Source: Alphaproteobacteria bacterium
GTDB taxonomy: Bacteria; Pseudomonadota; Alphaproteobacteria; Rhizobiales; JAJFHC01
NCBI GenBank assembly: GCA_021775805.1
Contig: JAJFHD010000145.1
Span: forward strand, 1-58,746
Direction of reading: 5' to 3'
Length of the DNA: 58,746 bases
Shown here: one piece after another, positions 44,298 to 53,019 of the stretch
Numbering within the stretch: the stretch's first letter is position 1
Layout of the letters: every line of letters starts with the position of its first letter
The notes under the pieces: generated by a model
The model's input: only the letters and a program-made list of their open reading frames with translations
What the model was told of the DNA's origin: nothing
Databases searched by the model: none
Program-made: the position numbers and the translations under genes

Positions 44298-45071
44298 TCA
44301 GGCGTTCTTGTCCACGCTATGACCCACAGGCTCTTCACCGGCATCTGCCGGTTGTGTCTTTTCCAGCGGATCGGTATAGGCCGCCGCAGGGCCGGTTGCC
44401 CCGGCAGCGGCTTCTGGTGCCGTCTCTGGTGTCACAGTTTCGGGCGCCGAGTCGCCGGCGGGCGCCGGTGCAGCCTTAGGGCCGCCCTTCGACACACCGA
44501 CCATGGCCGGTCTGAGCATCCGGTCGTTGATCACGTAGCCCGCCTGAATCAGTTCAACGACGGTGCCCGAGGGGACTTCGGCATTCTCGACTTCGAAAAT
44601 CGCCTGATGGAAGTTCGGATCGAACTTTTCGCCTTTTGGCGAAAGCTGGGTGATGCCGTGGCGGGACAGCACATTCTGCAGCTCACGCTCGGTCATTTCC
44701 ACGCCGGCAATCAGGTTTGTGATGCCTTCAGCGGCCGAATTGCGGGTTTCGTCGTCCATGCTGGCGATCGCCCGCGTCAGGTTGTCGCTGATCGACAGCA
44801 CATCCTGGGCAAACCGGCTGATGGCGTATTTGCCGGCGTCCTGTTTTTCGCGCTCCGTGCGCCGCCGCAGGTTTTCCATGTCGGCAACCGTGAGCAGGAG
44901 TTTCTCCCGCAGATCTGCGTTCTCGGACTTGAGGCTGTCCAGCTGGGCGGCAACAATGTCCGTTGTATCCGGTGCCGCATCGGCGTCGTCGTTATCGGCC
45001 TGACCCTCTGTCGCCGGAACGTCCGGATCGACCCAGGGTGACTCTTTTTCGGTGTCGGAGATTTCGTTCAT
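44298..45071 (-). CDS. grpE: Nucleotide exchange factor GrpE
   Basis: GrpE releases ADP from DnaK. The protein is 257 aa, longer than the usual 200 because of an acidic N terminus and a roughly 60-residue Ala/Pro/Glu-rich C-terminal tail (KAAPAPAGDSAPETV and after). The core has a long coiled coil (LRRRTEREKQDAGKYAISRFAQD) and the beta domain FDPNFHQAIFEVENAEVPSGTV. A candidate sigma-32 promoter overlaps the hrcA stop upstream. Confidence 0.96.
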   Translation of the reverse strand: MNEISDTEKESPWVDPDVPATEGQADNDDADAAPDTTDIVAAQLDSLKSENADLREKLLLTVADMENLRRRTEREKQDAGKYAISRFAQDVLSISDNLTRAIASMDDETRNSAAEGITNLIAGVEMTERELQNVLSRHGITQLSPKGEKFDPNFHQAIFEVENAEVPSGTVVELIQAGYVINDRMLRPAMVGVSKGGPKAAPAPAGDSAPETVTPETAPEAAAGATGPAAAYTDPLEKTQPADAGEEPVGHSVDKNA

Positions 45072-45107
45072 GGTCTCTATGGCAATCTGATATGGAGTGT
45101 TTGTGCA

Positions 45108-45139
45108 CCGATATCAGCCTTCAGCGCCAAAAAATCAAG
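45108..45139 (-). promoter_or_regulatory. Candidate sigma-32 promoter of grpE
   Basis: On the minus strand CTTG (45139-45136) and, after 18 bases, CTGATATCGG (45117-45108) match the RpoH consensus with one mismatch (third position of the -10). The -35 overlaps the hrcA stop, about 37 bases before the grpE start. Confidence 0.55.
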
Positions 45140-46199
45140 TCAGGAAACGCCCGATGACCCGCGCTGTATAGTCCACCATGGGTATGATCCTGGCATAATT
45201 GAGCCGAGTCGGTCCAATGACGCCGAGCACGCCGACAACTTTTTGCTGGGAATCCCGGTAAGGCGAAATGATCAGCGACGACCCGGACATGGAGAACAGC
45301 TTGTTTTCCGATCCTATGAAAATCCGCACCCCTTCACCCGATTCTGCCAGGCCGAGAAGGCGGATCAATTCGCGTTTGTTTTCAAGATCGTCGAACAGGT
45401 GCCGGATGCGTTCCAGGTCCTCCAGTTCGGTCAGATCCTCCAGCAGGTTCGAACGGCCCCGCACAATCAGGGATTTTTCATTGCCGCCTTCATCGTTGGA
45501 CCATGTGGCCAGGCCCGCTTCCACGACTTTCTGGGTCAAGGCATCGAGTTCGACGCTCTTGTGATCGATTTCGGTGCGGATCAGATTTTGCAGCTCCACG
45601 ATGGTGCGCCCGGCCATCTTGGAGTTGATGTAGTTTGAGGCCTCCACAAGCGTCGAAGGCGGCAGCCCCGGCGGCAGGTCGAGCACCCGGTTTTCCACGC
45701 TGCCGTCTTCGCCGACCAGGATCACCATCGCCTTGGTCGGTTCCAGGGCAACGAATTCTATGTGCTTGAGCCGCATGTTGACCTTGGGCGTCAGGACCAC
45801 GCCGGCACACTGGCTCAGGCCCGAAAGCATGTTGGTCGCTTCCGTCAGCACTTCTTCTATATTGCGGTGTTTTCGTTCAGCCGCGATCTGGGCCTCGATA
45901 TGGGCCTGTTCGGCGTCTGTCAGGTCGCCGACTTCCAGAAGGCCGTCCACGAACAGACGCAGACCCGCTTCGGTCGGCATCCGGCCGGCACTGGTGTGTG
46001 GCGCATAGATCAACCCAAGCGCTTCCAGATCCGACATCACATTGCGGATCGAGGCGGGCGACAGGCTCGTCGGCAGTATCCGGCTGATCGAGCGCGACCC
46101 CACCGGGTCCCCGGAATCCAGATAGCTTTCGACCAGACGTTGAAACACGCTGCGCGAACGCTGATCGAGTTGGCTCAGAGTTGAAAGTCTATCGTCCAT
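45135..46199 (-). CDS. hrcA: Heat-inducible repressor HrcA
   Basis: HrcA represses class I heat-shock operons by binding CIRCE. The protein is 354 aa, with an N-terminal winged helix (RSVFQRLVESYLDSGDPVGSR) and the downstream GAF-like HrcA domain. I found no CIRCE element (TTAGCACTC-N9-GAGTGCTAA) near it or near dnaK; it likely controls groESL outside the window. Confidence 0.95.
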   Translation of the reverse strand: MDDRLSTLSQLDQRSRSVFQRLVESYLDSGDPVGSRSISRILPTSLSPASIRNVMSDLEALGLIYAPHTSAGRMPTEAGLRLFVDGLLEVGDLTDAEQAHIEAQIAAERKHRNIEEVLTEATNMLSGLSQCAGVVLTPKVNMRLKHIEFVALEPTKAMVILVGEDGSVENRVLDLPPGLPPSTLVEASNYINSKMAGRTIVELQNLIRTEIDHKSVELDALTQKVVEAGLATWSNDEGGNEKSLIVRGRSNLLEDLTELEDLERIRHLFDDLENKRELIRLLGLAESGEGVRIFIGSENKLFSMSGSSLIISPYRDSQQKVVGVLGVIGPTRLNYARIIPMVDYTARVIGRFLT

Positions 46200-46446
46200 T
46201 GGCCCAGACAGGTTTTTTCGGAATCAACGGTTGCACCGGTGCACATCATACCAGAGAGAATGAAACCTAGGCAGGCTTATCTCCCAGGTCAATTACGGAC
46301 AATTCGGCACCGGGCAACGTCCGCCGCCGGCAATCCACCGCTTTACGGCTGTGTGGGTCCGGGGTATCAAGCGCACAAAGAACTGACCCTGCACCATCCG
46401 CTTTCGCCGTCGTGTTGCAGGTCTGCCCGGCTCAAAAGGAACTGAT

Positions 46447-47160
46447 ATGCGCCCATCGAATCGCCAACCTGACGAAATTCGCTCCATTACGCTGGAACGG
46501 GGATTTTCAAAGCACGCGGAGGGATCCTGCCTCATCAAGTGCGGCGATACTCATGTTTTGTGCACGGCAAGTCTTGAAGAACGCGTGCCGCCGTGGCTGC
46601 GCGGTGCGGGCAAAGGCTGGGTGACGGCCGAATACGGCATGTTGCCGCGCTCCACCGGAGGCCGGATGCGGCGTGAGGCCACAGCCGGCAAGCAGTCCGG
46701 CCGCACTCAGGAAATCCAGCGCCTGATCGGACGCAGCCTCCGGGCGGTCGTCGATATGGAAAAACTGGGCGAACGCCAGATTTCGGTCGATTGCGACGTC
46801 ATTCAGGCGGATGGCGGAACCCGTACCGCCGCGATCACCGGATCCTGGGTCGCGCTTCACGACTGCATCGCCTGGATGAAGGCCCGAGACATGTTCAAGG
46901 CCGATCCGCTGATCGATCAGGTCGCGGCAATTTCGTGCGGCATCTGGCAGGGCACGCCGGTCTGCGACCTCGACTACGATGAGGATTCATCTGCCGACAC
47001 GGATGCAAACTTCGTCATGACCGGTTCGGGCGGTATCGTTGAAATTCAGGGAACGGCGGAAGGGGTTCCATTCTCCGAAGAAAGCTTCGCGGAACTGATG
47101 CGCCTGGCAAAACAGGGCATCGGCGAACTCGTTTCCCTGCAGAAAATGGCTGTCGGTTGA
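46447..47160 (+). CDS. rph: Ribonuclease PH
   Basis: RNase PH trims tRNA 3' ends by phosphorolysis. The protein is 237 aa (MRPSNRQPDEIRSITLERGF). CTASLEERVPPWLRGAGKGWVTAEYGMLPRST (in part) is the RNase PH signature, and DVIQADGGTRTAAITG follows. Start and stop fit an operon with rdgB and hemW (TGATG overlap at 47158-47162). Confidence 0.97.
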   Translation: MRPSNRQPDEIRSITLERGFSKHAEGSCLIKCGDTHVLCTASLEERVPPWLRGAGKGWVTAEYGMLPRSTGGRMRREATAGKQSGRTQEIQRLIGRSLRAVVDMEKLGERQISVDCDVIQADGGTRTAAITGSWVALHDCIAWMKARDMFKADPLIDQVAAISCGIWQGTPVCDLDYDEDSSADTDANFVMTGSGGIVEIQGTAEGVPFSEESFAELMRLAKQGIGELVSLQKMAVG

Positions 47161-47798
47161 TGAACCGAAGTCTCATCGGTGCTGACAAGCTTGTGGTTGC
47201 AAGCCACAACACCGGCAAGATCCGTGAAATACGAGACCTCCTTGCACCCTTCGGCATCGCAACACTCTCGGCGGCGGAACTTGGCCTTGAGGAGCCCGAA
47301 GAAACCGGCACGACATTTGAGGCCAATGCGCGTCTCAAGGCCCTGGCATCGGCTCACGCTGCCGGTCTACCCGCCCTTGCCGACGACTCGGGTCTTGCGG
47401 CCGACGCCCTGAACGGAGAACCTGGTATCTACTCCGCACGTTGGGCCGGCGAGACGAAGGATTTTGGTGCGGCCATGCAACTTGTGGAAGACCGCCTGCA
47501 GGACGCCGGTGCGTCTGCCGGTTCAGGACGGCGCACGGCGAAATTCGTCTGTGCGCTGTGTCTGGCCTGGCCCGACGGCCATACGGAATTATTCGAGGGC
47601 GAGGTTGCCGGAACGCTTGTCTGGCCGCCGCAGGGCGACCGGGGGTTCGGCTACGACCCGATGTTCGTGCCGTTGGGGTTCGACGAAACGTTCGGCCAGA
47701 TGGTGCCGGCCCGAAAGCACGATATGTCCCACCGCGCGGCGGCCTTTCGATTGCTCATGGCCCAATGCTTGAGCCCCGGCAGTCAACCGGCATCGTGA
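47160..47798 (+). CDS. rdgB: dITP/XTP pyrophosphatase RdgB
   Basis: RdgB removes inosine and xanthosine triphosphates from the nucleotide pool. The start is placed at the ATG at 47160, overlapping the rph stop. SHNTGKIREIRDLL, the ADDSGLAADALNGEPGIYSARW segment and the FGYDPMFVP turn are HAM1/RdgB signatures. The protein is 212 aa. Confidence 0.96.
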   Translation: MNRSLIGADKLVVASHNTGKIREIRDLLAPFGIATLSAAELGLEEPEETGTTFEANARLKALASAHAAGLPALADDSGLAADALNGEPGIYSARWAGETKDFGAAMQLVEDRLQDAGASAGSGRRTAKFVCALCLAWPDGHTELFEGEVAGTLVWPPQGDRGFGYDPMFVPLGFDETFGQMVPARKHDMSHRAAAFRLLMAQCLSPGSQPAS

Positions 47799-47799
47799 G

Positions 47800-48963
47800 A
47801 TGAACCGGTACGGCGAAGCACATGCTGAATTCGGCGTTTACGTTCATTGGCCCTTCTGCCAGGCCAAGTGCCCCTATTGCGACTTCAATTCCCATGTCCG
47901 CCATGCCGCGGTCGATCAACCGGCATTTGCCGGGGCGATTGGCCGCGAGCTGGACTATTTTGCCCAGCGGACGCCGGGCCGTGTGGTCCGCAGCATTTTT
48001 TTTGGCGGCGGCACACCATCCCTGATGGATCCTGCGACGGTCGAGTCGGTGCTGGCCGCAATCCACAGGCTCTGGCCGGTTGCAGACGATGTCGAGGTAA
48101 CCCTCGAAGCCAATCCGACCAGTGTCGAAGCAAGCCGGTTTCAGGGCTATCGGGCGGCCGGTGTCAACCGGGTGTCGCTCGGCATACAGGCCCTTGATGA
48201 TGCCGCCCTGAAGACTTTGGGCAGGCTGCATACCAAGGCCGAGGCGATTGCCGCATTCGAGGTTGCCCGCAGGAATTTTGACCGGGTGTCCTTCGACCTG
48301 ATCTATTCACGGCCAGGCCAGACAACCGCCGGATGGACAACAGAGCTTGCCCGGGCCCTGGAACTGGCCGTCGACCATCTCTCGCTCTATCAGCTGACCA
48401 TCGAACCGGGCACGCGGTTTCACGACCTTCACAGCCGCGGCATGCTGCGTATTCCAGACGAGGACGCGGCCAGAGATCTCTACGACGCGACCCAGGATGT
48501 CTGCAGCCGGGCCGGTCTCGGCGCCTATGAGATTTCCAACCATGCACGCCCTGGCGCGGAATGCCGGCACAATCTGGTCTACTGGCGCTACGGCGAGTAT
48601 GCCGCCGCCGGACCGGGCGCCCATGCCCGCTACGCCCTGGGGACGGACCGGGTTGCAACCGTCGCGGAACGCCACCCGGAGAACTGGGCGGCGAAAGTGC
48701 GCGAGCACGGCCACGGGATAACAGCGCAGGAAACCCTTGGACCGGCCGACCAGGCCGACGAACTGCTGCTCATGGGGCTTCGTTTGCACGAGGGTGTCGA
48801 CCTGGTGCGCTATGCCGCGCTCGCGGGCCGGATGCCGGCCGCCGACACTGTCGACATGCTTGTGCAACACGGACTCGTTGCCCGGACGTCAAACACACGG
48901 ATTGCCGCTACGGCACACGGACGTCCGGTGCTCAATCGGATAATCGCTGAACTGGCCGTTTAG
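47800..48963 (+). CDS. hemW: HemW radical SAM protein (haem chaperone)
   Basis: HemW is a radical SAM protein related to HemN that binds haem and inserts it into respiratory enzymes; older annotations call it coproporphyrinogen oxidase. The protein is 387 aa. The cluster motif is CQAKCPYC (residues about 18-25 in WPFCQAKCPYCDFN), and FFGGGTPSLM follows. It starts one base after rdgB. The last Cys of HemN-type coproporphyrinogen oxidase cluster (CxxxCxxCxC) is absent, which supports HemW. Confidence 0.92.
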   Translation: MNRYGEAHAEFGVYVHWPFCQAKCPYCDFNSHVRHAAVDQPAFAGAIGRELDYFAQRTPGRVVRSIFFGGGTPSLMDPATVESVLAAIHRLWPVADDVEVTLEANPTSVEASRFQGYRAAGVNRVSLGIQALDDAALKTLGRLHTKAEAIAAFEVARRNFDRVSFDLIYSRPGQTTAGWTTELARALELAVDHLSLYQLTIEPGTRFHDLHSRGMLRIPDEDAARDLYDATQDVCSRAGLGAYEISNHARPGAECRHNLVYWRYGEYAAAGPGAHARYALGTDRVATVAERHPENWAAKVREHGHGITAQETLGPADQADELLLMGLRLHEGVDLVRYAALAGRMPAADTVDMLVQHGLVARTSNTRIAATAHGRPVLNRIIAELAV

Positions 48964-48975
48964 ATTTTAGATGTT

Positions 48976-50247
48976 CTAGAAACCGGCGCCTGAAAATTTC
49001 GAAGGCGGCTGGCTGATCACGCGATAGCCCGTCGGCGTCACTTCCATGACCGCAAGGCCACGCTGGTTCAGCCCGTTGGGCAGAAACCGGAACAGACCGT
49101 CGATGCCCGCGAAACCTTCCGGGTTTGTCAGACGCGACGGCGCAAAACTGTTCTGGGGCTGTGACCGTGCCAGGGCAACCGCCAGGCTTACACTGTCATA
49201 CGACAGGCTCGCGATCCGCGGCGGTTCACGCCCATACGCACTCTTGAAACGCCGGTTGAAGGCGCCTTTCGATGACGGTGGTGGTCCGGCAAACCAGCCA
49301 CCCGACAGGCCAGGCATGGCCTCGATTCCCGGCTGATCCCACAATCCCGTTCCCAACAGTTGAACCTGGCCGGTATTGACGCCGTTTTTCTGCAGCGAGG
49401 CGCCGATCGAACGCAGCAGGTCGCCGCCTTCAGCGACCATTATGGCCTGGACGCCTTTTCCGGTGCTCTTGGTCGCTTCCGCCATTTTCTTGACCGGTTC
49501 GTCGATTCCCGATGACGATCGGTTAAAGCGTTCGACTGCGGAGAGTTTGCCGCCGTTGCGTGGCACTGAAGCGACCATGGCCTGCTCGATCAGGGCGCCG
49601 TAGGGCGATCCCGGCAGCAGGGCGCCAAATTTCTTTTTACCCCGGCTCGTGGCATAGGAGACAACTCTTGAAACTTCCTGTTCGGGCAGGAAACTCAACA
49701 GGAAGACGCCATTGCCCGCCACAGTCTTGTCCGTGGAGTAGGCGATGACAGGAATGCTTGCCGCCTGGGCGATCGGGGCCACCGCTTTCACGGAGCCCGC
49801 GAACAGCGGTCCCAGAATAAGCTGGGCGCCCTCTGCCACCGCTTCTTTCGCCGCCGCCTGAGCGCCGCCGGGCGTTCCACGGGTATCCTTTGGAATCAGG
49901 ACAATCGAAGGATCGTTGGTATCGAACAGCGCCAGTTCTCCGGCTTCCTTGAGGCCGCGGGCAATTTCGCCGGCCCGTCCGGCCGCTGTCAGCGGCAGAA
50001 GCAGCGCGACCTTGGCACCGCCGCCGCCATCCTTGATCTGGCTGACGGTATTTTCGTTAACCGCTTGGGTGTCAGGCTTGTCACCGCCGCCGAACAGGGA
50101 TTTGCCGCCGCCAAGATTGAGCCCGCCGCAGCCGGCAAGCATCACGGCGGCTGTCAGCCACACGGCATGCAGGACAGGTCGCCGCCGCGAGCCTGGGCCA
50201 AACGTCCTGGCTTTCGGCAACATAGTGCTGTTAGTCCCGAATTTCAT
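48976..50247 (-). CDS. LpoA-like penicillin-binding protein activator, lipoprotein
   Basis: The start is placed at the ATG at 50247 (MKFGTNSTMLPKARTFGPG), giving 423 aa, with GGAGG upstream; other Met codons lie at 50295 and 50328. A signal peptide ends in the lipobox LAGC. The mature part has the periplasmic binding protein fold of LpoA: KVALLLPLTAAGRAGEIARG, LGPLFAGSVKAVAPIAQAASIPVIAYSTD. It is thought to activate peptidoglycan synthases. Divergent rsmI lies upstream. Confidence 0.88.
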   Translation of the reverse strand: MKFGTNSTMLPKARTFGPGSRRRPVLHAVWLTAAVMLAGCGGLNLGGGKSLFGGGDKPDTQAVNENTVSQIKDGGGGAKVALLLPLTAAGRAGEIARGLKEAGELALFDTNDPSIVLIPKDTRGTPGGAQAAAKEAVAEGAQLILGPLFAGSVKAVAPIAQAASIPVIAYSTDKTVAGNGVFLLSFLPEQEVSRVVSYATSRGKKKFGALLPGSPYGALIEQAMVASVPRNGGKLSAVERFNRSSSGIDEPVKKMAEATKSTGKGVQAIMVAEGGDLLRSIGASLQKNGVNTGQVQLLGTGLWDQPGIEAMPGLSGGWFAGPPPSSKGAFNRRFKSAYGREPPRIASLSYDSVSLAVALARSQPQNSFAPSRLTNPEGFAGIDGLFRFLPNGLNQRGLAVMEVTPTGYRVISQPPSKFSGAGF

Positions 50248-50432
50248 TCCAGCGTGGCCTCCGCCAGTATTTCCGACCGCTTTGGACGCGTACATAGTAC
50301 CACCGTAGAGGTTTTGTCCATCCAGCAATTGCGTTTGTTAAGGCTAAAGGAATATTACTGTTAAGTAAAATTCGACGCGGTTTTATGGTAAACGCATACC
50401 GTGTTGTTAAGGCGGAATAAAGACATCGATCG

Positions 50433-51386
50433 ATGGCGCGTCCGGTAACCCTCAGCGAAAACCGTTTCTCTTATCTGATCGACGGTCATATCCATCACGC
50501 GCCCGGCCTGGCGCCCGGCCTCTATGTCGTGGCGACACCGATCGGCAATCTGGGAGACGTGACGATCCGCGGGCTGCGGACCCTGGCGGCCGCCGACACA
50601 ATCCTGTGCGAGGATACCCGCACAACCGTCAAGCTCCTGAATCACTTTGGCATCAAGTCGAAACTCAAGGCCTATCACGACCACAATGCAGCGAGAGTGC
50701 GCCCGGGAATCCTGCACGATCTGGAAAACGGTGCGTCGATCGCGCTGGTCAGCGATGCCGGGACACCGCTGGTATCGGATCCTGGCTTCAAACTCGTGTC
50801 GGAGGTCCAGCAGCTGGGCCTGCCCGTGACGCCGGTGCCCGGCGCCTCCGCACCGCTCGCCGCGTTGATGGCGGCAGGCTTGCCCAGCGACCGGTTTCAT
50901 TTTGTCGGTTTCCTGCCGGCAAAGGCCGGCCAGCGGGTCCGGGAACTTGAAAGCCTGCGCCCGGTCCAGGCAACCCTGGTGTTTTTCGAATCGGCAAGAA
51001 GACTAACCGCCACACTTGAAGCGATGTCAAAAATCTTCGGAAGCCGTCAGGCAGCGATTGCCCGAGAACTGACAAAAATGCACGAAGAAGTGATCCGCGG
51101 CGACCTGCCCCAGTTGCACCGCCGCCTTGCAGACAGCGGCCCTTTGCGCGGTGAGATCGTGATCCTCGTCTCTCCGCCCTTGGAACTGCCGCCGCCTGAA
51201 CCGGGCGCCGTCACGGCGCTTCTGATCGACGCCCTGAAGGGCGGATCGGTCAAACAGGCCGCTGAAACCGTCGCGGCACAAACCGGACTGCCGCGACGGG
51301 AGCTCTATGCCCAAGCCGTTTCATTGCGAAACGGAGACGATAATGACGACCCGGAAAGCAGGCCGGAACCTAACCCGGCCCGATAG
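50433..51386 (+). CDS. rsmI: 16S rRNA (cytidine1402-2'-O)-methyltransferase RsmI
   Basis: RsmI methylates C1402 of 16S rRNA. The protein is 317 aa. LYVVATPIGNLGDVTIRGLRTL and ALVSDAGTPLVSDPGF are signatures of the SAM-dependent tetrapyrrole-methylase fold. The C-terminal domain ends with an acidic tail that overlaps the yraN start region. The divergent LpoA-like gene and the downstream YraN are the standard neighbours. Confidence 0.97.
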   Translation: MARPVTLSENRFSYLIDGHIHHAPGLAPGLYVVATPIGNLGDVTIRGLRTLAAADTILCEDTRTTVKLLNHFGIKSKLKAYHDHNAARVRPGILHDLENGASIALVSDAGTPLVSDPGFKLVSEVQQLGLPVTPVPGASAPLAALMAAGLPSDRFHFVGFLPAKAGQRVRELESLRPVQATLVFFESARRLTATLEAMSKIFGSRQAAIARELTKMHEEVIRGDLPQLHRRLADSGPLRGEIVILVSPPLELPPPEPGAVTALLIDALKGGSVKQAAETVAAQTGLPRRELYAQAVSLRNGDDNDDPESRPEPNPAR

Positions 51387-51768
51387 TGTCAAGATCGACA
51401 GCCTCAGGCATGACAGGAAAACCCGCCGCCGCGGCCTGGTCGGCGAGTGGGTGGCGGCAACCTTCCTGATTGTCAAAGGCTACCGGATCCTGGAGCGGCG
51501 ATACCGCACGCCCCACGGCGAAATCGATCTGATCGCGAGGCGTGCCAACACGATCGCTTTCGTCGAAGTCAAGGCCCGTCCCACTCTCGAACTGGCGCTG
51601 TTGTCGATTACAAGCCGGCAGCGCCGGCGGATTATCGCGACGGCGGAACTCTGGATTGCCGGCCAGCCCGAGATGTCTGATATCGATCTGCGCTTCGACG
51701 TGGTCGCCGTGATGCCGCGCGGGGTGCCCGCCCATCTGGCCGGAGCCTTTACGACGGACGATTTTTAG
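51343..51768 (+). CDS. YraN family (UPF0102) protein
   Basis: The start is the ATG at 51343, preceded by ACGGAG, giving 141 aa and a 44-base overlap with rsmI. The nuclease-like fold is shown by RYRTPHGEIDLIARRANTIAFVEVKAR, with Asp and ExK residues of the PD-(D/E)xK type. It may be an endonuclease acting in DNA metabolism, but the family is not characterised. Confidence 0.9.
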   Translation: MTTRKAGRNLTRPDSVKIDSLRHDRKTRRRGLVGEWVAATFLIVKGYRILERRYRTPHGEIDLIARRANTIAFVEVKARPTLELALLSITSRQRRRIIATAELWIAGQPEMSDIDLRFDVVAVMPRGVPAHLAGAFTTDDF

Positions 51769-51833
51769 GGCACCAGATGGCGTGACACACCTTTGGTTGC
51801 AAATCCACTGTCCCCTTCGGAGCGCTTCTCGAT

Positions 51834-52772
51834 ATGACCCTCAACATTGCCATCCAGATGGACCCGATCGACTCCATCGATATTGTTGGCGACTCGTCGT
51901 TTGCCCTCATCCTCGAGGCCCGCAGACGCGGCCACGATGTCTTCTACTATCTGCCCCAGGCGCTGAGTTTCCGCGACAGCCAGCTGACCGCAACCGGATC
52001 GAGCCTTGAGGTCCGCGACGAGGACGGCAATCATTTCACGGCATTCGATGAGCGTCGCGAGGATATCTCGGGCATGGATGTGGTGCTCCTGCGTCAGGAT
52101 CCGCCCTTCGACATGGGCTACATTACCACCACCCATCTTCTGGAACGCATTCACCCCAAGACACTGGTTGTCAACGATCCGGCACACGTCCGCAACGCCC
52201 CTGAAAAGGTGTTTGTGCTCGATTATCCTCAGTTCATGCCGCCGACGCTGATTACCCGCAATCAGGCCGATATCGTGGCATTCCGCAGGGAATTCGGAGA
52301 CATCATCATCAAACCGCTCTACGGCAATGGCGGCGCCGGTGTCTTCCGTCTGACGTCCCAGGACCAGAACCTGGCGTCGCTTCTGGAGATCTTTGAACAG
52401 GCTTTTCCCGAGCCTTTCATCATCCAGCAATACGTGCCGGCGGTACGCGCCGGCGACAAGCGCATCATCCTGGTCGACGGCAAGGTTGCCGGCGCCATCA
52501 ACCGGGTGCCGGCCGAAGGCGAAAGCCGGTCGAACATGCATGTGGGCGGCCGCCCCGAGCCGGCCGGCCTGACCGCGCGCGATCAGGAAATCTGCGACGC
52601 GCTTGGCCCGGAACTGAAGGCCCGCGGACTGATCTTTGTCGGCATTGACGTCATCGGCGACGTCCTGACCGAGATCAACGTCACCTCGCCGACCGGCATC
52701 CGCGAAGTCAAGCGGTTCGGTGGCGAAGACATTGCGGCGTTGATTTGGGACGCGATCGAATCCAGAGTCTAA
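51834..52772 (+). CDS. gshB: Glutathione synthetase GshB
   Basis: GshB joins gamma-glutamylcysteine and glycine with ATP. The protein is 312 aa with the bacterial GshB N-terminal domain (IAIQMDPIDSIDIVGDSSFAL) and an ATP-grasp domain (IIIKPLYGNGGAGVFRL; the last residues DVLTEINVTSPTGIREV bind metal). It is 65 bases downstream of yraN. Confidence 0.96.
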   Translation: MTLNIAIQMDPIDSIDIVGDSSFALILEARRRGHDVFYYLPQALSFRDSQLTATGSSLEVRDEDGNHFTAFDERREDISGMDVVLLRQDPPFDMGYITTTHLLERIHPKTLVVNDPAHVRNAPEKVFVLDYPQFMPPTLITRNQADIVAFRREFGDIIIKPLYGNGGAGVFRLTSQDQNLASLLEIFEQAFPEPFIIQQYVPAVRAGDKRIILVDGKVAGAINRVPAEGESRSNMHVGGRPEPAGLTARDQEICDALGPELKARGLIFVGIDVIGDVLTEINVTSPTGIREVKRFGGEDIAALIWDAIESRV

Positions 52773-53019
52773 TGCGCGGCAACGGCCTGCACGGGTTAAT
52801 AATGTTCAAAGACATTGGTTAATAAAATCCACATGCCATAAGAGTTTTGGTTAACGAAATACTGATCGTTTGCTTAATGTGGTTGTTTACTATTAATTCA
52901 CTAAACGATTGTCTCCGGTTAATAACTTGGTAACATTTGCTTGTCTCACCGATTTTCGTTTGTTGTTTGAACGGAACGGCTTTTTCAGAGGCGGGTAATC
53001 AGACAAGTCGGAGTACAAA
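52773..53019. promoter_or_regulatory. AT-rich leader with four GGTTAAY motifs upstream of the Ser/Arg-rich gene
   Basis: This 247-base gap is clearly AT-rich for the window. GGTTAAT is at 52794-52800, 52817-52823 and 52917-52923, and GGTTAAC at 52849-52855. The reverse complement TTAACC is the CtrA half-site. Several other short inverted repeats (GTTTA...TAAAC around 52885-52906) are present. It is probably the promoter region of the gene at 53020. CtrA control is inference. Confidence 0.5.

Noticed and set aside
46200..46446. CIRCE operator near hrcA
   Set aside because: No TTAGCACTC-N9-GAGTGCTAA or close variant was found here or upstream of dnaK.
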